Positions 15,537-25,184 of a stretch of 58,129 bases of DNA are shown piece after piece. Position 1 is the stretch's first letter; every line of letters begins with the position of its first letter. The notes beneath the pieces are model-generated. The model had not been told where the DNA came from and did not search any database. It saw only the letters and a program-made list of their open reading frames with translations. This stretch comes from Bacteroidales bacterium (lineage in GTDB: Bacteria; Bacteroidota; Bacteroidia; Bacteroidales; WCHB1-69). The DNA lies in assembly GCA_017617445.1 (NCBI GenBank), contig JAFZWE010000016.1, positions 1-58,129 of the forward strand. Direction: 5' to 3'. The translations under genes were made by a program, and so were the position numbers.

Positions 15537-18500
15537 CTAACGTGAAATCACCAACTTCTGCGTTGCTTGAGTGTGCAAAGACCTGACACTGACCATATAA
15601 AGTCCAGCCGGCAGCATATCAGATTGCAGTTCTGCATGATCACTGTTGATTTCAACAGCATAAACCTCCTGTCCGAACATGTTGGTCACCACGATCCGGT
15701 CAAAATGGAAATCAGCTTTGACGGTGAACTTATCGCGTGCAGGGTTGGGGAAAATGCTGACATGCTGAGTATTCTCATACTCTTCCACACCCACGATGCA
15801 GGAGGGTTGCGACGGGTCGCTTTCTCCCACAATACAAGATGCTGTGATGGTATAGCAATTTTCACCGCTTAATACATTATCATCAATATACTGTGTACCA
15901 GTGATATAAGAAGCTATTCTATTTCCATTGCGATAGACATTATAACTCTGGGCCTCTGGCGCCGTATTCCAAGTGATGCGTGCACCATCAGGAATATTGA
16001 CCGCGTTGACGTTGCTGGGAGCGGCAGAGCAGCTGACCCCGCAGCCAGGGCTGTTGGAAAGGAAGCAGCCGGCAGTCGGAGTGCCATTGGACGTGTACAA
16101 GGTCATGCCGCCGCTGTTGTCGATTCTGAAAGCGACATCCATATCAATACCACCTGAGACATACCAAAAGTCAATGTTGCCTGCATTGCAAGTATAAACT
16201 GTCACGGTATCGTACTGGCCTTCAAGCATGGTAACCGTGGCAATCACGCTGCCCCCCTGACGCAGCTGGATGGCGGCGCCGTACCAGCCATTGGAGGAGA
16301 GGCTGGTCTGATAGACCTTCACATAGCAATTGCAGGGCAGAGTGGTCAGTTCACCAGACAGCCATGTGCCGGAATTGTTGCCGCCACAGGCAGGGCTGAG
16401 GTAATAATAATAAGTAGTACCACCATTCAAATAGTTGATGGTGAAATGGTGGCCTGAAAAGGTGGTGTCTGCCACATTGGCAAAATCATCAGCATCCGTT
16501 AACGGAGTTTCCGATATCTTCATATTCCATTGTATCTCAGGATCATTTACATCTAACCAATCAAAAGTGGCACTATTGCCGGTCACATTGCTCACCTCCA
16601 TGTGATGGGCGGGCCAACAATCGGGGGTATAAACGATATCCACCTCATCCAGCAGCAGGTAATCATAATCTGAAACACCATCATGGCGGAAAGCGATACG
16701 GTTGTCTGCCCCGCTGGCGGTAGTGTTGGCGAAATCCACGGAGAAGAAGGACCATGTGTTCACTTGAGTGGGTTCGAAGGTAGCCACTGGTTCAAAGGAG
16801 GCGAAGTCGCTGGCATCACTCATCACGCCCACGGTGAGGGTGCCTGCATACTGGGCACTGGTCTTGTACAAAAAGAAGGAGACAGAAACGTGGTGGATAT
16901 CCTCATGGATAGCCGGGGAGATGGCGTATGTGTAGCCGCTGGACGGGGTGCAGAAGCGGAGGCTATTGGAGCCATCGCTGGCAGTGAAGTCGGTGGCAGA
17001 CGGGGTATTGCAGGTAATCTGTGTATCTTCGTCAAAATACTGGCTGACGAGCGGGCGGCTCCAGCAGGGCGGGAAGGCGTTGGAGCAGGTGCCATAATCA
17101 TCGAAGCCCTCGTGATACGGAAGGGAGAGGATGGAACCGCAACCTGTGGTAAAGCAGACCGCATGAGACCAGCTGCCGGTGGTATTACCAGAGCAGACCG
17201 AGCGCACGTAGGCGTAATATGTGGTGGTGGGGTTAAGATTAGTGAACATGTGGGTGGGGGCGGAAACTGTGACAGGATTCACACCGGAAAAAGAGGACAG
17301 CGGGGTTTCTGAGATCACCACTTGCCATTGAGAGGCTGTACCGACTTCCGTCCAAGTCAGGGTGGCAGTATTACCGGAAACGTTGCTCACGGCCACATTG
17401 GCGGGGGCAAAGCATCCTGAAGCGGCACGGATATTCACCTCATCCATATAGCAGTTGTTTCCGCCATCAGAGGTAAACAAGAAGCCCACATAAACCTGGG
17501 AATGCTCACCGGCCTCGGGAATCAGCACGTCATATTCCGTCCAACCGGCATAAGCAGTGCTGTAGCGGGGGATGAGGTTCTGCTGCGTGTTGGTCCATGT
17601 GTTCCCATCAAAAGAATACTGGATTTGCACCCCTTCATTCACAGCCTGCGGGATTCCGTCATCATGATGCCACATAAAATTCACATCCAGTGCATCGGCC
17701 CCGATGGAGGAGACTGCCTGTGAAACCAAGCGAACCTGTTGACCTGAAGTGTAATTCCTGCTGGCCCACAGCACCATGCCGGAGCCCGAAAAGGCTGTCA
17801 CATTCGGATTCATACCATAACCCACAAAATTCAGATTGACATTGCCGTTCACCTGCTGGATGGCCCAGCAAGCGGGCAGGGCATTGCCAAAACTCTCAGT
17901 AAGGGGAAGAAGGGAGGAACCACACAGCGTAGTGAAAGTGGCGGAGGCCCACTCACTGTTCTCCCCACCACAGACAGACTGAACATAAAAATAGTATGTG
18001 GTATTCGGGGTGAGGTTTGAGGGATTGTATGAGGGGGCATTCAGCACCATGGGGGTCTGGCTAGAAAAATTAGTCACAGGAGTGGTGGAGAGAATGGCAT
18101 TCCACTGAGTGGCTGTTCCAGGCTCGGTCCATGCGATGGCGGCGGACTGCGCCAGCACATTGGAGACACTGAGTCCCACAGGATTCAAACAATTGGGGAT
18201 GAGATCCACCGTGACATCGTCAATATAGAAGAAGGAGGAGCCTGAGAACTTGAAGGCGATGTACTGTCCCGAACCTGTATAAGCATTGAAATGCACCTCT
18301 ATGGGAACAAACGTATTGGCGGAGGCGAGGAATACCGTATCCACGGGAACAAAACTGGACGCGGAGCTGACATCGGACATCACGCCGACCACCAGACCGA
18401 CATTCACATTATTGGTGAGGGCATTGAACGACACCCGCAGGGAGTTCATGTCGGGAGCCATTTCTGGCATGGCCAGCAGATTGTTGTTGTTGAAGGCCAT

Positions 18501-18719
18501 ACAGCAGTTGAACGGGGTTCCAGAGGGATCGCTGGAAATTTTCGGATAATTGGCGGAAGAGGAGGTCACCGCCGTCCAACAGTCTGGGAAATAGGATGTT
18601 GAAAAGCCCATATTTTCAGTATAGGGCGCAGATTGCGGCAAACATTGGGCGGAAGCGAAAGCGATAAAGCCCAAAAACAGTCCAATAAAAAGGGACAAAT
18701 GGGGTAAATATTTTTTCAT
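15537..18719 (-). CDS. Large secreted fibronectin type III / cleaved-adhesin-like protein with T9SS tail
   Basis: 1060-residue predicted surface or secreted protein. A signal peptide (1-24) is followed by alternating jelly-roll (MAM or cleaved-adhesin-like) modules and fibronectin III modules. Three related Fn3 copies share the pattern VSN-V-x6-W-x-E/D ... TTYYxYxxxxCGG. A fourth, divergent Fn3 precedes the C-terminal type A T9SS sorting domain (FPNPARDKF ... GLYMVSVRS). No catalytic motif is visible. Related proteins act as adhesins or as non-catalytic parts of gingipain-like surface proteins, but the ligand is unknown. Upstream lies TATTTTTGC. recX follows 13 bases downstream on the same strand. 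The repeated modules argue for recombination-driven length variation, which cannot be tested from one sequence. Confidence 0.85.
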   Translation of the reverse strand: MKKYLPHLSLFIGLFLGFIAFASAQCLPQSAPYTENMGFSTSYFPDCWTAVTSSSANYPKISSDPSGTPFNCCMAFNNNNLLAMPEMAPDMNSLRVSFNALTNNVNVGLVVGVMSDVSSASSFVPVDTVFLASANTFVPIEVHFNAYTGSGQYIAFKFSGSSFFYIDDVTVDLIPNCLNPVGLSVSNVLAQSAAIAWTEPGTATQWNAILSTTPVTNFSSQTPMVLNAPSYNPSNLTPNTTYYFYVQSVCGGENSEWASATFTTLCGSSLLPLTESFGNALPACWAIQQVNGNVNLNFVGYGMNPNVTAFSGSGMVLWASRNYTSGQQVRLVSQAVSSIGADALDVNFMWHHDDGIPQAVNEGVQIQYSFDGNTWTNTQQNLIPRYSTAYAGWTEYDVLIPEAGEHSQVYVGFLFTSDGGNNCYMDEVNIRAASGCFAPANVAVSNVSGNTATLTWTEVGTASQWQVVISETPLSSFSGVNPVTVSAPTHMFTNLNPTTTYYAYVRSVCSGNTTGSWSHAVCFTTGCGSILSLPYHEGFDDYGTCSNAFPPCWSRPLVSQYFDEDTQITCNTPSATDFTASDGSNSLRFCTPSSGYTYAISPAIHEDIHHVSVSFFLYKTSAQYAGTLTVGVMSDASDFASFEPVATFEPTQVNTWSFFSVDFANTTASGADNRIAFRHDGVSDYDYLLLDEVDIVYTPDCWPAHHMEVSNVTGNSATFDWLDVNDPEIQWNMKISETPLTDADDFANVADTTFSGHHFTINYLNGGTTYYYYLSPACGGNNSGTWLSGELTTLPCNCYVKVYQTSLSSNGWYGAAIQLRQGGSVIATVTMLEGQYDTVTVYTCNAGNIDFWYVSGGIDMDVAFRIDNSGGMTLYTSNGTPTAGCFLSNSPGCGVSCSAAPSNVNAVNIPDGARITWNTAPEAQSYNVYRNGNRIASYITGTQYIDDNVLSGENCYTITASCIVGESDPSQPSCIVGVEEYENTQHVSIFPNPARDKFTVKADFHFDRIVVTNMFGQEVYAVEINSDHAELQSDMLPAGLYMVSVRSLHTQATQKLVISR

Positions 18720-18757
18720 AAAAAAAATTTAGTTAACCAACACTAACTTTAGAGCGG

Positions 18758-18765
18758 CAAAAATA
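18758..18765 (-). promoter_or_regulatory. Bacteroidota -7 box TATTTTTG for the Fn3 protein
   Basis: Minus-strand TATTTTTG followed by CCGC, about 39 bases before the start codon. The same extended word occurs before rplV and the VWA gene. Confidence 0.6.
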
Positions 18766-18866
18766 CTCAAAAAAAAAATATGGAAGACCCGTATGCCCTC
18801 ATAACGTAAAAAAAGAGGACAAACTTCAACTTTTGACAGTCGTGAAGCCATAGAAACAACCATCAA

Positions 18867-18897
18867 TTTGTATAAATTGAAATAAATAGTATATTTG
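18867..18897 (+). promoter_or_regulatory. Complete Bacteroidota promoter (TTTG-N19-TATATTTG) for the HHH protein
   Basis: TTTG at 18867-18870, a 19-base spacer and TATATTTG at 18890-18897 followed by C. This is the best full match in the window to the known -33/-7 pair of the Bacteroidota primary sigma factor. The start codon lies 54 bases downstream of the -7 box. Confidence 0.7.
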
Positions 18898-18951
18898 CCT
18901 CACGACAATCATTACAAAACAACCACATAATCTATTAATTTTCATAATACT

Positions 18952-19701
18952 ATGAAAAAAAATTTCTTTATCCCTCGCGGGGAGTTCATCGCCATCACTC
19001 TCCTGCTGCTTCTGATCACCGCCATTTTCACCTTCACCTACTTTTACCGAAAAATCCCCCACCCCACTGAAGACCTCTCCGCCTTCAAAGAGCAAATCGA
19101 GCAGTTTTATGTCCAGCAACATGCCATGGACGACTCAGTCCGTGCTGCCCGTGACTCATTGCGGCAAACACGGACATACCACAATGGAAAGCGGCAAAAC
19201 CGCTCCTCGTGGACCTCCTCTGGAGCGGGAGAATACCCTCATGAACATTCCAGTAAAAAGGACAGTCTGAAACCCTTTAACAAAACGCCCCAATACGATA
19301 TTGTCAAGGTGGATCTCAACCATTGTGACACCTCCGACATCGTCCGCATTCCCCAATTCGGCTCCAAACGGGCACAAAAAATCATAGAATACAGAGAACG
19401 CCTGGGAGGTTTTCATTCGCTCTCACAACTCCGGGAAATCTATATCCTTCAAAACATAGACTTAGACTATTGCAAAAAATATTTCACAGTACGACAAGAC
19501 AAAATCAAAAAAATAAAAATCAACACTGCCAGTTACAAAGAGATGATAAAGCACCCCTATTTTGACGCATATCTGGTAAAGAGCATCCTCAACTATCGGG
19601 AGAAACAAGGGAAAATCAACAATATCAGTGAATTCCGACAAATCACGCATGTCTATCAGGAATTATTGGATAAATTGGAGCCCTATCTCTGTTTTGATTG
19701 A
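18952..19701 (+). CDS. Membrane-anchored helix-hairpin-helix (ComEA-like) protein
   Basis: 249 residues. An N-terminal transmembrane segment (about 11-31) is followed by a basic, Ser/Arg-rich linker. Two helix-hairpin-helix units come next: one after VDLNHCDTSDIVRIPQFGSKRAQKII (written here in overlapping parts: VDLNHCDTSDI, IPQFGSKRAQKII) and a second around INTASYKEMIKHPYF ... SILNYREKQG. HHH pairs of this type bind DNA non-specifically in ComEA-like competence receptors. In Bacteroidota many such proteins are unstudied. The orientation suggests the DNA-binding part is outside the inner membrane. No competence partner genes are nearby, so a role in DNA uptake is only a possibility. Confidence 0.8.
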   Translation: MKKNFFIPRGEFIAITLLLLLITAIFTFTYFYRKIPHPTEDLSAFKEQIEQFYVQQHAMDDSVRAARDSLRQTRTYHNGKRQNRSSWTSSGAGEYPHEHSSKKDSLKPFNKTPQYDIVKVDLNHCDTSDIVRIPQFGSKRAQKIIEYRERLGGFHSLSQLREIYILQNIDLDYCKKYFTVRQDKIKKIKINTASYKEMIKHPYFDAYLVKSILNYREKQGKINNISEFRQITHVYQELLDKLEPYLCFD

Positions 19702-19719
19702 TAATCCATCAAAAAAATG

Positions 19720-19727
19720 TAATTTTG
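19720..19727 (+). promoter_or_regulatory. Bacteroidota -7 box TAATTTTG for the esterase-like gene
   Basis: TAATTTTG followed by C, 19 bases before the ATG. TTG at 19698-19700 sits 19 bases upstream as a possible -33 element. Confidence 0.55.
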
Positions 19728-19746
19728 CAGCCCAATTGGACAAATC

Positions 19747-21492
19747 ATGAAAATTACACCCCAAAATAAAAAGTTACTGTTAAGCAGAGCTTTCTTTTTA
19801 CTTTTTTGTGTTTTCTGTCTGGGCTTCACCTGTTCTGACACGCCGTTTCTCACTTTTCACGATGCAGAGGCCAACGCGTTCGGAACGCCTGTTCATGGTC
19901 AGCGGCTCCTAACAGGAAAGCAGCTGGACAATTCCCAATTGTATTTGTCGCTGGAAGACGAGGCTGATGACTTCAACGATGCTGTCCGGCTGCCGGAATC
20001 CATTCGTACTGGGCAGTATTATATCGGCCAAGTAAACGGGAATGAGTATGTCATGTCATTTTCATCCATTACCGACCGCACATTTGAGGGCCAGTACTAT
20101 GAAACATCAGCAGGCAGTATAGCCTATCCCCAGAAATTCAATGGAAAATACAAGAAAGGAAAGTGCATTCTTTGGCATGAGGGGAAGAAAACCGTCATGA
20201 AAAAGCTCTTGCTTGACACTACTGACAGCACATTTTCAGCCAATTACAACATAAAAAAGCAGGAAGGCGCCCTAAATTTCAAGCGCTATCGTGCCCCTTA
20301 TTTTGTCACCTATAAAAAGAGATACCATGAAGAATTTTTTGAATATTCCGTAAGGAAGAATGTGGAATACGGCAAGGCGAGCGGCTACTGGGTTTCCAAT
20401 CCCACCTCAACGAAAAAGTACGGAAAAATCATCGCCGAGGGGCTGTTCTCCACACTGGACAAGAAGGAGTTATCCTTAAAGATGGACTTATATTTCCCCG
20501 AGGGAGACTATCTCAATGCGCGGCCGCTCATCATGTTCATCCACGGAGGAGGGTTCTACATTGGTGACAAGGAAGACAATCCGATTGTGCTCTGGTGCCA
20601 GCACTATGCCAAGATGGGCTATGTAGTGGCCTCCATCAACTACCGGATGGGATTCAAGCCCAGCAAGGAATCCATTGAGCGGTGCGGATATCGCGCGACG
20701 CAGGATGCCCATGCGGCCATGCGGTTTCTCATCCACCATAAGGACCAGTACCACATTGATCCCAACTATATTTTTGTGGCAGGGAGCAGTGCGGGAGGCA
20801 TCACCACGCTCAATCTGGCATTCATGAGAAATGCCAACCGGCCCGAGACTTCTTATGGCGGCGTGCTCCTCCCCGACCTCGGGAACATTGAAAGTTCGGG
20901 CAACTCCCTGAAGGAAAACTTCAACATCCGCTGCATCTGCAATATGTGGGGGGCAGTGCACGACATCAACGTCATCAACAACTCGCGAACCTCCATTATC
21001 TCCTTCCATGGGGATGCGGACAAGGTAGTGCCCTACGACTATGACGTTCCTTTTAAGGACATCAAGCTGGGGATCAGCAAGGTGTTCTTCAACAAAATGT
21101 ACGGTTCCGCACAGATCCACAAGCGGGCAAAAGCGCTGGGGTACCGAGAGGAGCTGCACACGTTTCCCGGACTGGGACACGCGCCACACACGGACGAAAA
21201 CGACAAGCCCACCGACAAATTCTGGTACATACAACAGAACATGGACCGATTCTTTTACAAGGAATTTGTCCCCACAGAACTGGAGATTACACCGGTGGGA
21301 GGACAGCAGTACACCATCAATGCAACGGATTACAAGCAGATACATTGGCGGGCTACGGGCGGTGTAATCCTCTCACAGAACGGGAACAGTGTCCGCGTGA
21401 TGTGGTTTGGGGATGCTTCCCAGCACCATTTGGAAGCCTCCGGATACCTTAAAAACGGAGCTATCTTTTACAACAAATTCACTCAAGAATAA
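19747..21492 (+). CDS. Secreted alpha/beta-hydrolase (esterase/lipase-like) with unknown N-terminal domain
   Basis: 581 residues with a hydrophobic secretion signal (about 9-29). Residues 30-220 match nothing I recognise. Residues about 240-480 form an alpha/beta-hydrolase of the HSL/carboxylesterase type, with the oxyanion motif HGGG at 266-269 and nucleophile Ser348 in GSSAG. The acid is probably the Asp in HGDADKVVPYD and the base the His in GLGHAPHT. The last 75 residues look like a small beta-sandwich. There is no T9SS tail, so the location may be periplasmic. The substrate is unknown; acyl or feruloyl esters are possible by family. It is a single-gene unit ending at a bidirectional terminator shared with rpsE. 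Confidence 0.82.
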   Translation: MKITPQNKKLLLSRAFFLLFCVFCLGFTCSDTPFLTFHDAEANAFGTPVHGQRLLTGKQLDNSQLYLSLEDEADDFNDAVRLPESIRTGQYYIGQVNGNEYVMSFSSITDRTFEGQYYETSAGSIAYPQKFNGKYKKGKCILWHEGKKTVMKKLLLDTTDSTFSANYNIKKQEGALNFKRYRAPYFVTYKKRYHEEFFEYSVRKNVEYGKASGYWVSNPTSTKKYGKIIAEGLFSTLDKKELSLKMDLYFPEGDYLNARPLIMFIHGGGFYIGDKEDNPIVLWCQHYAKMGYVVASINYRMGFKPSKESIERCGYRATQDAHAAMRFLIHHKDQYHIDPNYIFVAGSSAGGITTLNLAFMRNANRPETSYGGVLLPDLGNIESSGNSLKENFNIRCICNMWGAVHDINVINNSRTSIISFHGDADKVVPYDYDVPFKDIKLGISKVFFNKMYGSAQIHKRAKALGYREELHTFPGLGHAPHTDENDKPTDKFWYIQQNMDRFFYKEFVPTELEITPVGGQQYTINATDYKQIHWRATGGVILSQNGNSVRVMWFGDASQHHLEASGYLKNGAIFYNKFTQE

Positions 21493-21576
21493 GATTTCCT
21501 TTGAACATTCTTGCCATTATCCAATGGGCAATAATGGTTCCTTTGTTTAGCGACAGGAAGCGCGCAGGGCAAAATG

Positions 21577-21607
21577 AAAATCCCGCCGGGGAAACCAGCG
21601 GGATTTT
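21577..21607. terminator. Bidirectional terminator between the esterase gene and rpsE
   Basis: The arms AAAATCCCGC (21577-21586) and GCGGGATTTT (21598-21607) are exact complements. An inner GG/CC pair surrounds a short loop. T runs occur on both strands, fitting convergent transcription from both sides. Its presence right after rpsE shows that the ribosomal transcript is meant to end here. Confidence 0.88.
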
Positions 21608-21666
21608 CAACATTAAAAACCCTATAAAAACAAGAAAAACAAAACCCTTTTCCTTGAGTTTCAAAA

Positions 21667-22185
21667 TTAGCCGTTAAACACCTGGTCAAGGCCGATACCA
21701 CGGACCTGAGCCACGGTATACGGGTCACGGAGTTGTGCGAGGGCCTTGAAAGTGGCTTTGACAACGCTGTGCGGGTTGGAAGAGCCTTTGGACTTGGCCA
21801 ACACGTTCTTCACGCCCACGCTTTCCAGCACGGCACGCATAGCACCGCCGGCGATGACACCGGTACCGGGAGCGGCAGGCTTCATGAAAACGAGGGAGCC
21901 GCTGTACTTGCCTTCCTGGGAGTGGGGAATAGTACCATTGAGGACGGGAACCTTGATGAGGTTTTTCTTTGCATCATCCACGCCTTTGGCGATGGCGGCG
22001 GAAACTTCCTTGGCTTTGCCGAGACCGTAGCCCACAATGCCGTTTTCATTTCCGACAACCACGATAGCTGAAAAGCTGAATGTTCTACCACCCTTGGTAA
22101 CTTTAGTAACTCTGTTTACTGCAACCAATCTGTCTTTGAATTCAATATCGGTTGACTTTACTCTTTTAACATTTACGTTTGACAT
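21667..22185 (-). CDS. rpsE: Small ribosomal subunit protein uS5
   Basis: 172 residues with the N-terminal double-stranded-RNA-binding-like fold ([20 protein letters not shown]) given here only as its key GGRT region, and the conserved GYGLGKA and PGTGVIAGG motifs. It contributes to decoding accuracy and mRNA entry. It is the last gene of the block. rpmD, rplO and secY, which normally follow, are missing, and a terminator lies 60 bases on. Confidence 0.97.
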   Translation of the reverse strand: MSNVNVKRVKSTDIEFKDRLVAVNRVTKVTKGGRTFSFSAIVVVGNENGIVGYGLGKAKEVSAAIAKGVDDAKKNLIKVPVLNGTIPHSQEGKYSGSLVFMKPAAPGTGVIAGGAMRAVLESVGVKNVLAKSKGSSNPHSVVKATFKALAQLRDPYTVAQVRGIGLDQVFNG

Positions 22186-22198
22186 AGATACCTCTGTT

Positions 22199-22555
22199 TT
22201 AGAACATTAAACCACCTTCTCTGGCTGCATCGGCCAAAGATTTTACTCTACCGTGATACAAATAACCGTTACGGTCAAAGACCACCTTCTCAATTCCGGC
22301 TTCCTTGGCCATTTCGGCGACTGCTTTGCCCACCATGGCGGCCTTTTCGCACTTGGTGCCCTTTTGCTCGCGGATGGCGGCAACGGCGGAAGACGTGGAA
22401 ACCAGTGTTTGTCCGGCGACATCGTCAATCAGCTGAACATAAATGTCGCGATTGCTTCTGAAAACGGACATTCTCGGACGTTCAGGAGTGCCGTTGACAA
22501 CCTTGCGCACTCTCTGTTTGATCCTATTTCTTCTAAATATTTTCTTATTTGCCAT
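22199..22555 (-). CDS. rplR: Large ribosomal subunit protein uL18
   Basis: 118 residues. The basic N terminus, the [20 protein letters not shown] core and the ending [14 protein letters not shown] are typical. It binds 5S rRNA with uL5 in the central protuberance. It is 13 bases before rpsE and 18 bases after rplF, in canonical order. Confidence 0.97.
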   Translation of the reverse strand: MANKKIFRRNRIKQRVRKVVNGTPERPRMSVFRSNRDIYVQLIDDVAGQTLVSTSSAVAAIREQKGTKCEKAAMVGKAVAEMAKEAGIEKVVFDRNGYLYHGRVKSLADAAREGGLMF

Positions 22556-22573
22556 TGTACTTTAATTTTAAGA

Positions 22574-23131
22574 TTATTTATCAGCTGACTTACCGGCTTT
22601 CTTTCTGACCTCTTCACCGACGAAGCGGATACCTTTGCCCTTGTAGGGTTCGGGTTTACGGTAGGAGCGGATCTTGTTGGCCACCTGACCGAGGAGTTGT
22701 TTGTCGATACACTTGAGAGTGATGATCGGGTCCTTACCTTTTTCGGTAACGGTTTCCACTTTGATTTCTGAGGGAAGTTCGAAAACGAGGTTATGTGAAT
22801 AGCCGAGGCTGAGGGTCAGCAGTTGGCCTTGGGATTCTGCCTTATAGGCCACACCCACGAGTTGTTGTTTCACCTCGAATCCTTCGGAGACGCCTTTTAC
22901 CATGTTGGCCAGCAGGGCTCTGTAGAGGCCATGCAGGGCGCGGTGGCGTTTCTGGTCGGTGGGACGTTCCACGATAAGGTGGCCGTCTTCGATCTTCGTG
23001 GTGATATCGGGATCCATCTTCTGGCTGAGTTCGCCGAGGGGTCCTTTCACGGTGATCACGTTCGTTTTTTCGTCAACTTTGATATCTACGCCTTTCGGAA
23101 GGGCAATGGGTAATTTTCCAATTCTTGACAT
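22574..23131 (-). CDS. rplF: Large ribosomal subunit protein uL6
   Basis: 185 residues with the two homologous domains of uL6, opening with MSRIGKLPIALPKGV and closing with KPEPYKGKGIRFVGEEVRKK, the conserved 3' signature. It sits at the base of the L7/L12 stalk near the sarcin-ricin loop. The gene follows rpsH by 15 bases. Confidence 0.97.
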   Translation of the reverse strand: MSRIGKLPIALPKGVDIKVDEKTNVITVKGPLGELSQKMDPDITTKIEDGHLIVERPTDQKRHRALHGLYRALLANMVKGVSEGFEVKQQLVGVAYKAESQGQLLTLSLGYSHNLVFELPSEIKVETVTEKGKDPIITLKCIDKQLLGQVANKIRSYRKPEPYKGKGIRFVGEEVRKKAGKSADK

Positions 23132-23146
23132 AATTCTTTCCTCCTA

Positions 23147-23545
23147 TTAGCTAATGTAACACAAAACCTCACCGCCGACGTGCTGGGCTTTGGCTTCCTT
23201 ATCGGTCATCATACCGTGGGAGGTAGAGACGATGGCGATGCCGAGGCCATTCATCACAGAGGGCATTTCCTCCACACCCACATACTGGCGAAGGCCGGGG
23301 CGGCTAACGCGTTTCAGGGTGGTGATGGCTGACTGTTTGGTCACCGGATGATATTTCAGGGCTATCTTGATGAGGCCGGGGTGAACATCATCCACAAATT
23401 TGTAATTCAGGATATATCCTTTTTCAAACAAAATCTTGGTGATCTCGCGCTTCATTTTGGAAGTGGGGATTTCCACGACTTTGTGATTGGCCATGATGGC
23501 ATTTCTCATTCTGGTCAAATAATCTGATATCGGGTCTGTATTCAT
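23147..23545 (-). CDS. rpsH: Small ribosomal subunit protein uS8
   Basis: 132 residues starting MNTDPISDYLTRMRNA and ending with the typical GIAIVSTSHGMMTDKEA region. uS8 binds helix 21 of 16S rRNA. In E. coli it is also the translational repressor of the spc operon; whether that feedback works here is unknown, and I see no obvious helix-21 mimic in the short upstream gaps. Confidence 0.97.
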   Translation of the reverse strand: MNTDPISDYLTRMRNAIMANHKVVEIPTSKMKREITKILFEKGYILNYKFVDDVHPGLIKIALKYHPVTKQSAITTLKRVSRPGLRQYVGVEEMPSVMNGLGIAIVSTSHGMMTDKEAKAQHVGGEVLCYIS

Positions 23546-23567
23546 AACTTTTCTCTGTTAATTAAGT

Positions 23568-23873
23568 TTACCAACTTGCCTTTTTGACACCGGGGATCAG
23601 TCCGGCCAAGGCCATTTCGCGGAAATTGATACGTGACAGACCGAACTGGCGCATGTAGCCTTTCGGGCGGCCGGTCAACTTGCAGCGGTTGTGCAATCTG
23701 ATAGGATTAGAGTTCGGCGGAAGCTGTTGCAAAGCTTTCACAGCGGCTTCTTTCTCCTCAGTATATTCGCTACCCGTGTTGATGATTTTCTTAAGTTCAG
23801 CACGTTTGGCGGCATACTTGGCGACCATTTTTGCTCTCTTAATTTCTTTTGCTTTTAATGATTCTTTTGCCAT
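23568..23873 (-). CDS. rpsN: Small ribosomal subunit protein uS14, zinc-free form
   Basis: 101 residues. The C-terminal motif [20 protein letters not shown] has a single Cys and lacks the paired CxxC motifs, so this is the zinc-independent (C-minus) long form. It lies between rplE (9 bases) and rpsH (22 bases), as in the standard spc order. Confidence 0.96.
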   Translation of the reverse strand: MAKESLKAKEIKRAKMVAKYAAKRAELKKIINTGSEYTEEKEAAVKALQQLPPNSNPIRLHNRCKLTGRPKGYMRQFGLSRINFREMALAGLIPGVKKASW

Positions 23874-23882
23874 ATCCTATTT

Positions 23883-24440
23883 TTATTTTTGATTCTTAAA
23901 CGGTAATCCAAATTCCTTCAGCAGAGCCAGACACTCTTTGTCGTTCTTGGCTGTAGTCACGAATGTGATATCCATGCCGTTGATTTTAGCGACCTTTTCG
24001 ATATCAATTTCGGGGAAAATAATCTGTTCGGAGATGCCGAGGGTATAGTTACCACGACCGTCAAAGCCCTTGTCGCTGATGCCGCGGAAGTCTCTGATTC
24101 GCGGGATGGACACGGAGATCAGTCGGTCGAGGAATTCGTACATGCGCTCACCGCGAAGGGTCACGCGCACGCCGATGGGCATTCCCTTTCTGAGTTTGAA
24201 GTTGGAGATGTCCTTCTTGGATTTGGTGGCGACGGCTTTCTGGCCGGCGATCAGGGTCATCTCCTGGACTCCGAGGTCAATTAATTTCTTGTCTGCGATG
24301 CCGAACTTGCCAAGACCCTGGTTCAAACAGATCTTCTGCAAACGGGGGATACGCATGATGGATTTGAAGCCGAACTGTTCCTTCAGTGCGGGTACGACTT
24401 CCTTGTCGTATTTCTCTTTATATCTCGGTACGTATGTCAT
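23883..24440 (-). CDS. rplE: Large ribosomal subunit protein uL5
   Basis: 185 residues with the conserved stretches [29 protein letters not shown] and [19 protein letters not shown]. It binds 5S rRNA and contacts P-site tRNA. Its ATG shares one base with the stop codon of rplX (TAATG), suggesting translational coupling. Confidence 0.97.
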   Translation of the reverse strand: MTYVPRYKEKYDKEVVPALKEQFGFKSIMRIPRLQKICLNQGLGKFGIADKKLIDLGVQEMTLIAGQKAVATKSKKDISNFKLRKGMPIGVRVTLRGERMYEFLDRLISVSIPRIRDFRGISDKGFDGRGNYTLGISEQIIFPEIDIEKVAKINGMDITFVTTAKNDKECLALLKEFGLPFKNQK

Positions 24441-24757
24441 TATTTGATCTCCTCCCCTGATTTTTTTGAATATCTTACTAATTTGCCATTTTCGCCCATT
24501 CTTCTACCGATACGGGTAGCATTTCCTTTGCTGTCCACAACCATGAGGTTGGAGAGGTGGATCGGGGCTTCCTTCTTTACGATACCGCCCTGGGGGTTTT
24601 TCGCGTTGGCCTTCGTATGTTTTGAGACCATATTGAGACCCTCCACGATGGCGCGGTAGTTTTCTCTGTCCACCATCAGGACTTTGCCTTCCTTGCCTTT
24701 GGCTTCACCGGCAATGACCCTGACGAGGTCGCCTTTTTTTACGTGAAATTTGATCAT
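24440..24757 (-). CDS. rplX: Large ribosomal subunit protein uL24
   Basis: 105 residues with an N-terminal KOW motif ([19 protein letters not shown]). It is an early assembly initiator of the large subunit. A 56-base gap separates it from rplN, the longest gap inside the block, but I see no promoter motif there. Confidence 0.96.
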   Translation of the reverse strand: MIKFHVKKGDLVRVIAGEAKGKEGKVLMVDRENYRAIVEGLNMVSKHTKANAKNPQGGIVKKEAPIHLSNLMVVDSKGNATRIGRRMGENGKLVRYSKKSGEEIK

Positions 24758-24813
24758 TGTTGTTGTTTGTTTAATTAATATTCAATTGGTCTTTGTCAAT
24801 TGTTTCCTGTTGA

Positions 24814-25182
24814 TTAAAGCACTTCGGGTGCGAGGGAGACGATTTTGAGGTATTGTTTCTCACGGAGTTCGCGGGCCACGGGGCCGAAGATACGGGTTCC
24901 GCGGAGCTCGTCGTTCCCCTGGAGCAGCACCACTGCGTTGTCGTCAAAACGGATATAGGAACCGTCCTGTCTTCTGACATGCTTTTTGGTTCTCACCACC
25001 ACGGCTTTGGACACAGAGCCCTTCTTCACATTGCCGGAAGGGATGGCGCTTTTGACGGCGACGACGATCTTGTCGCCCACTGTGGCATATCTTTTCTTGG
25101 TGCCACCCAGAACACGGATGCACAATACTTCCTTTGCACCGCTATTGTCTGCAACAGCTAATCTTGTTTCTTGTTGTACCAT
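24814..25182 (-). CDS. rplN: Large ribosomal subunit protein uL14
   Basis: 122 residues beginning [19 protein letters not shown], with the conserved [12 protein letters not shown] and FDDNAVVLL segments. It forms part of the intersubunit bridge and the RsfS-binding site. It starts 2 bases after rpsQ. Confidence 0.97.
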   Translation of the reverse strand: MVQQETRLAVADNSGAKEVLCIRVLGGTKKRYATVGDKIVVAVKSAIPSGNVKKGSVSKAVVVRTKKHVRRQDGSYIRFDDNAVVLLQGNDELRGTRIFGPVARELREKQYLKIVSLAPEVL

Positions 25183-25184
25183 AA

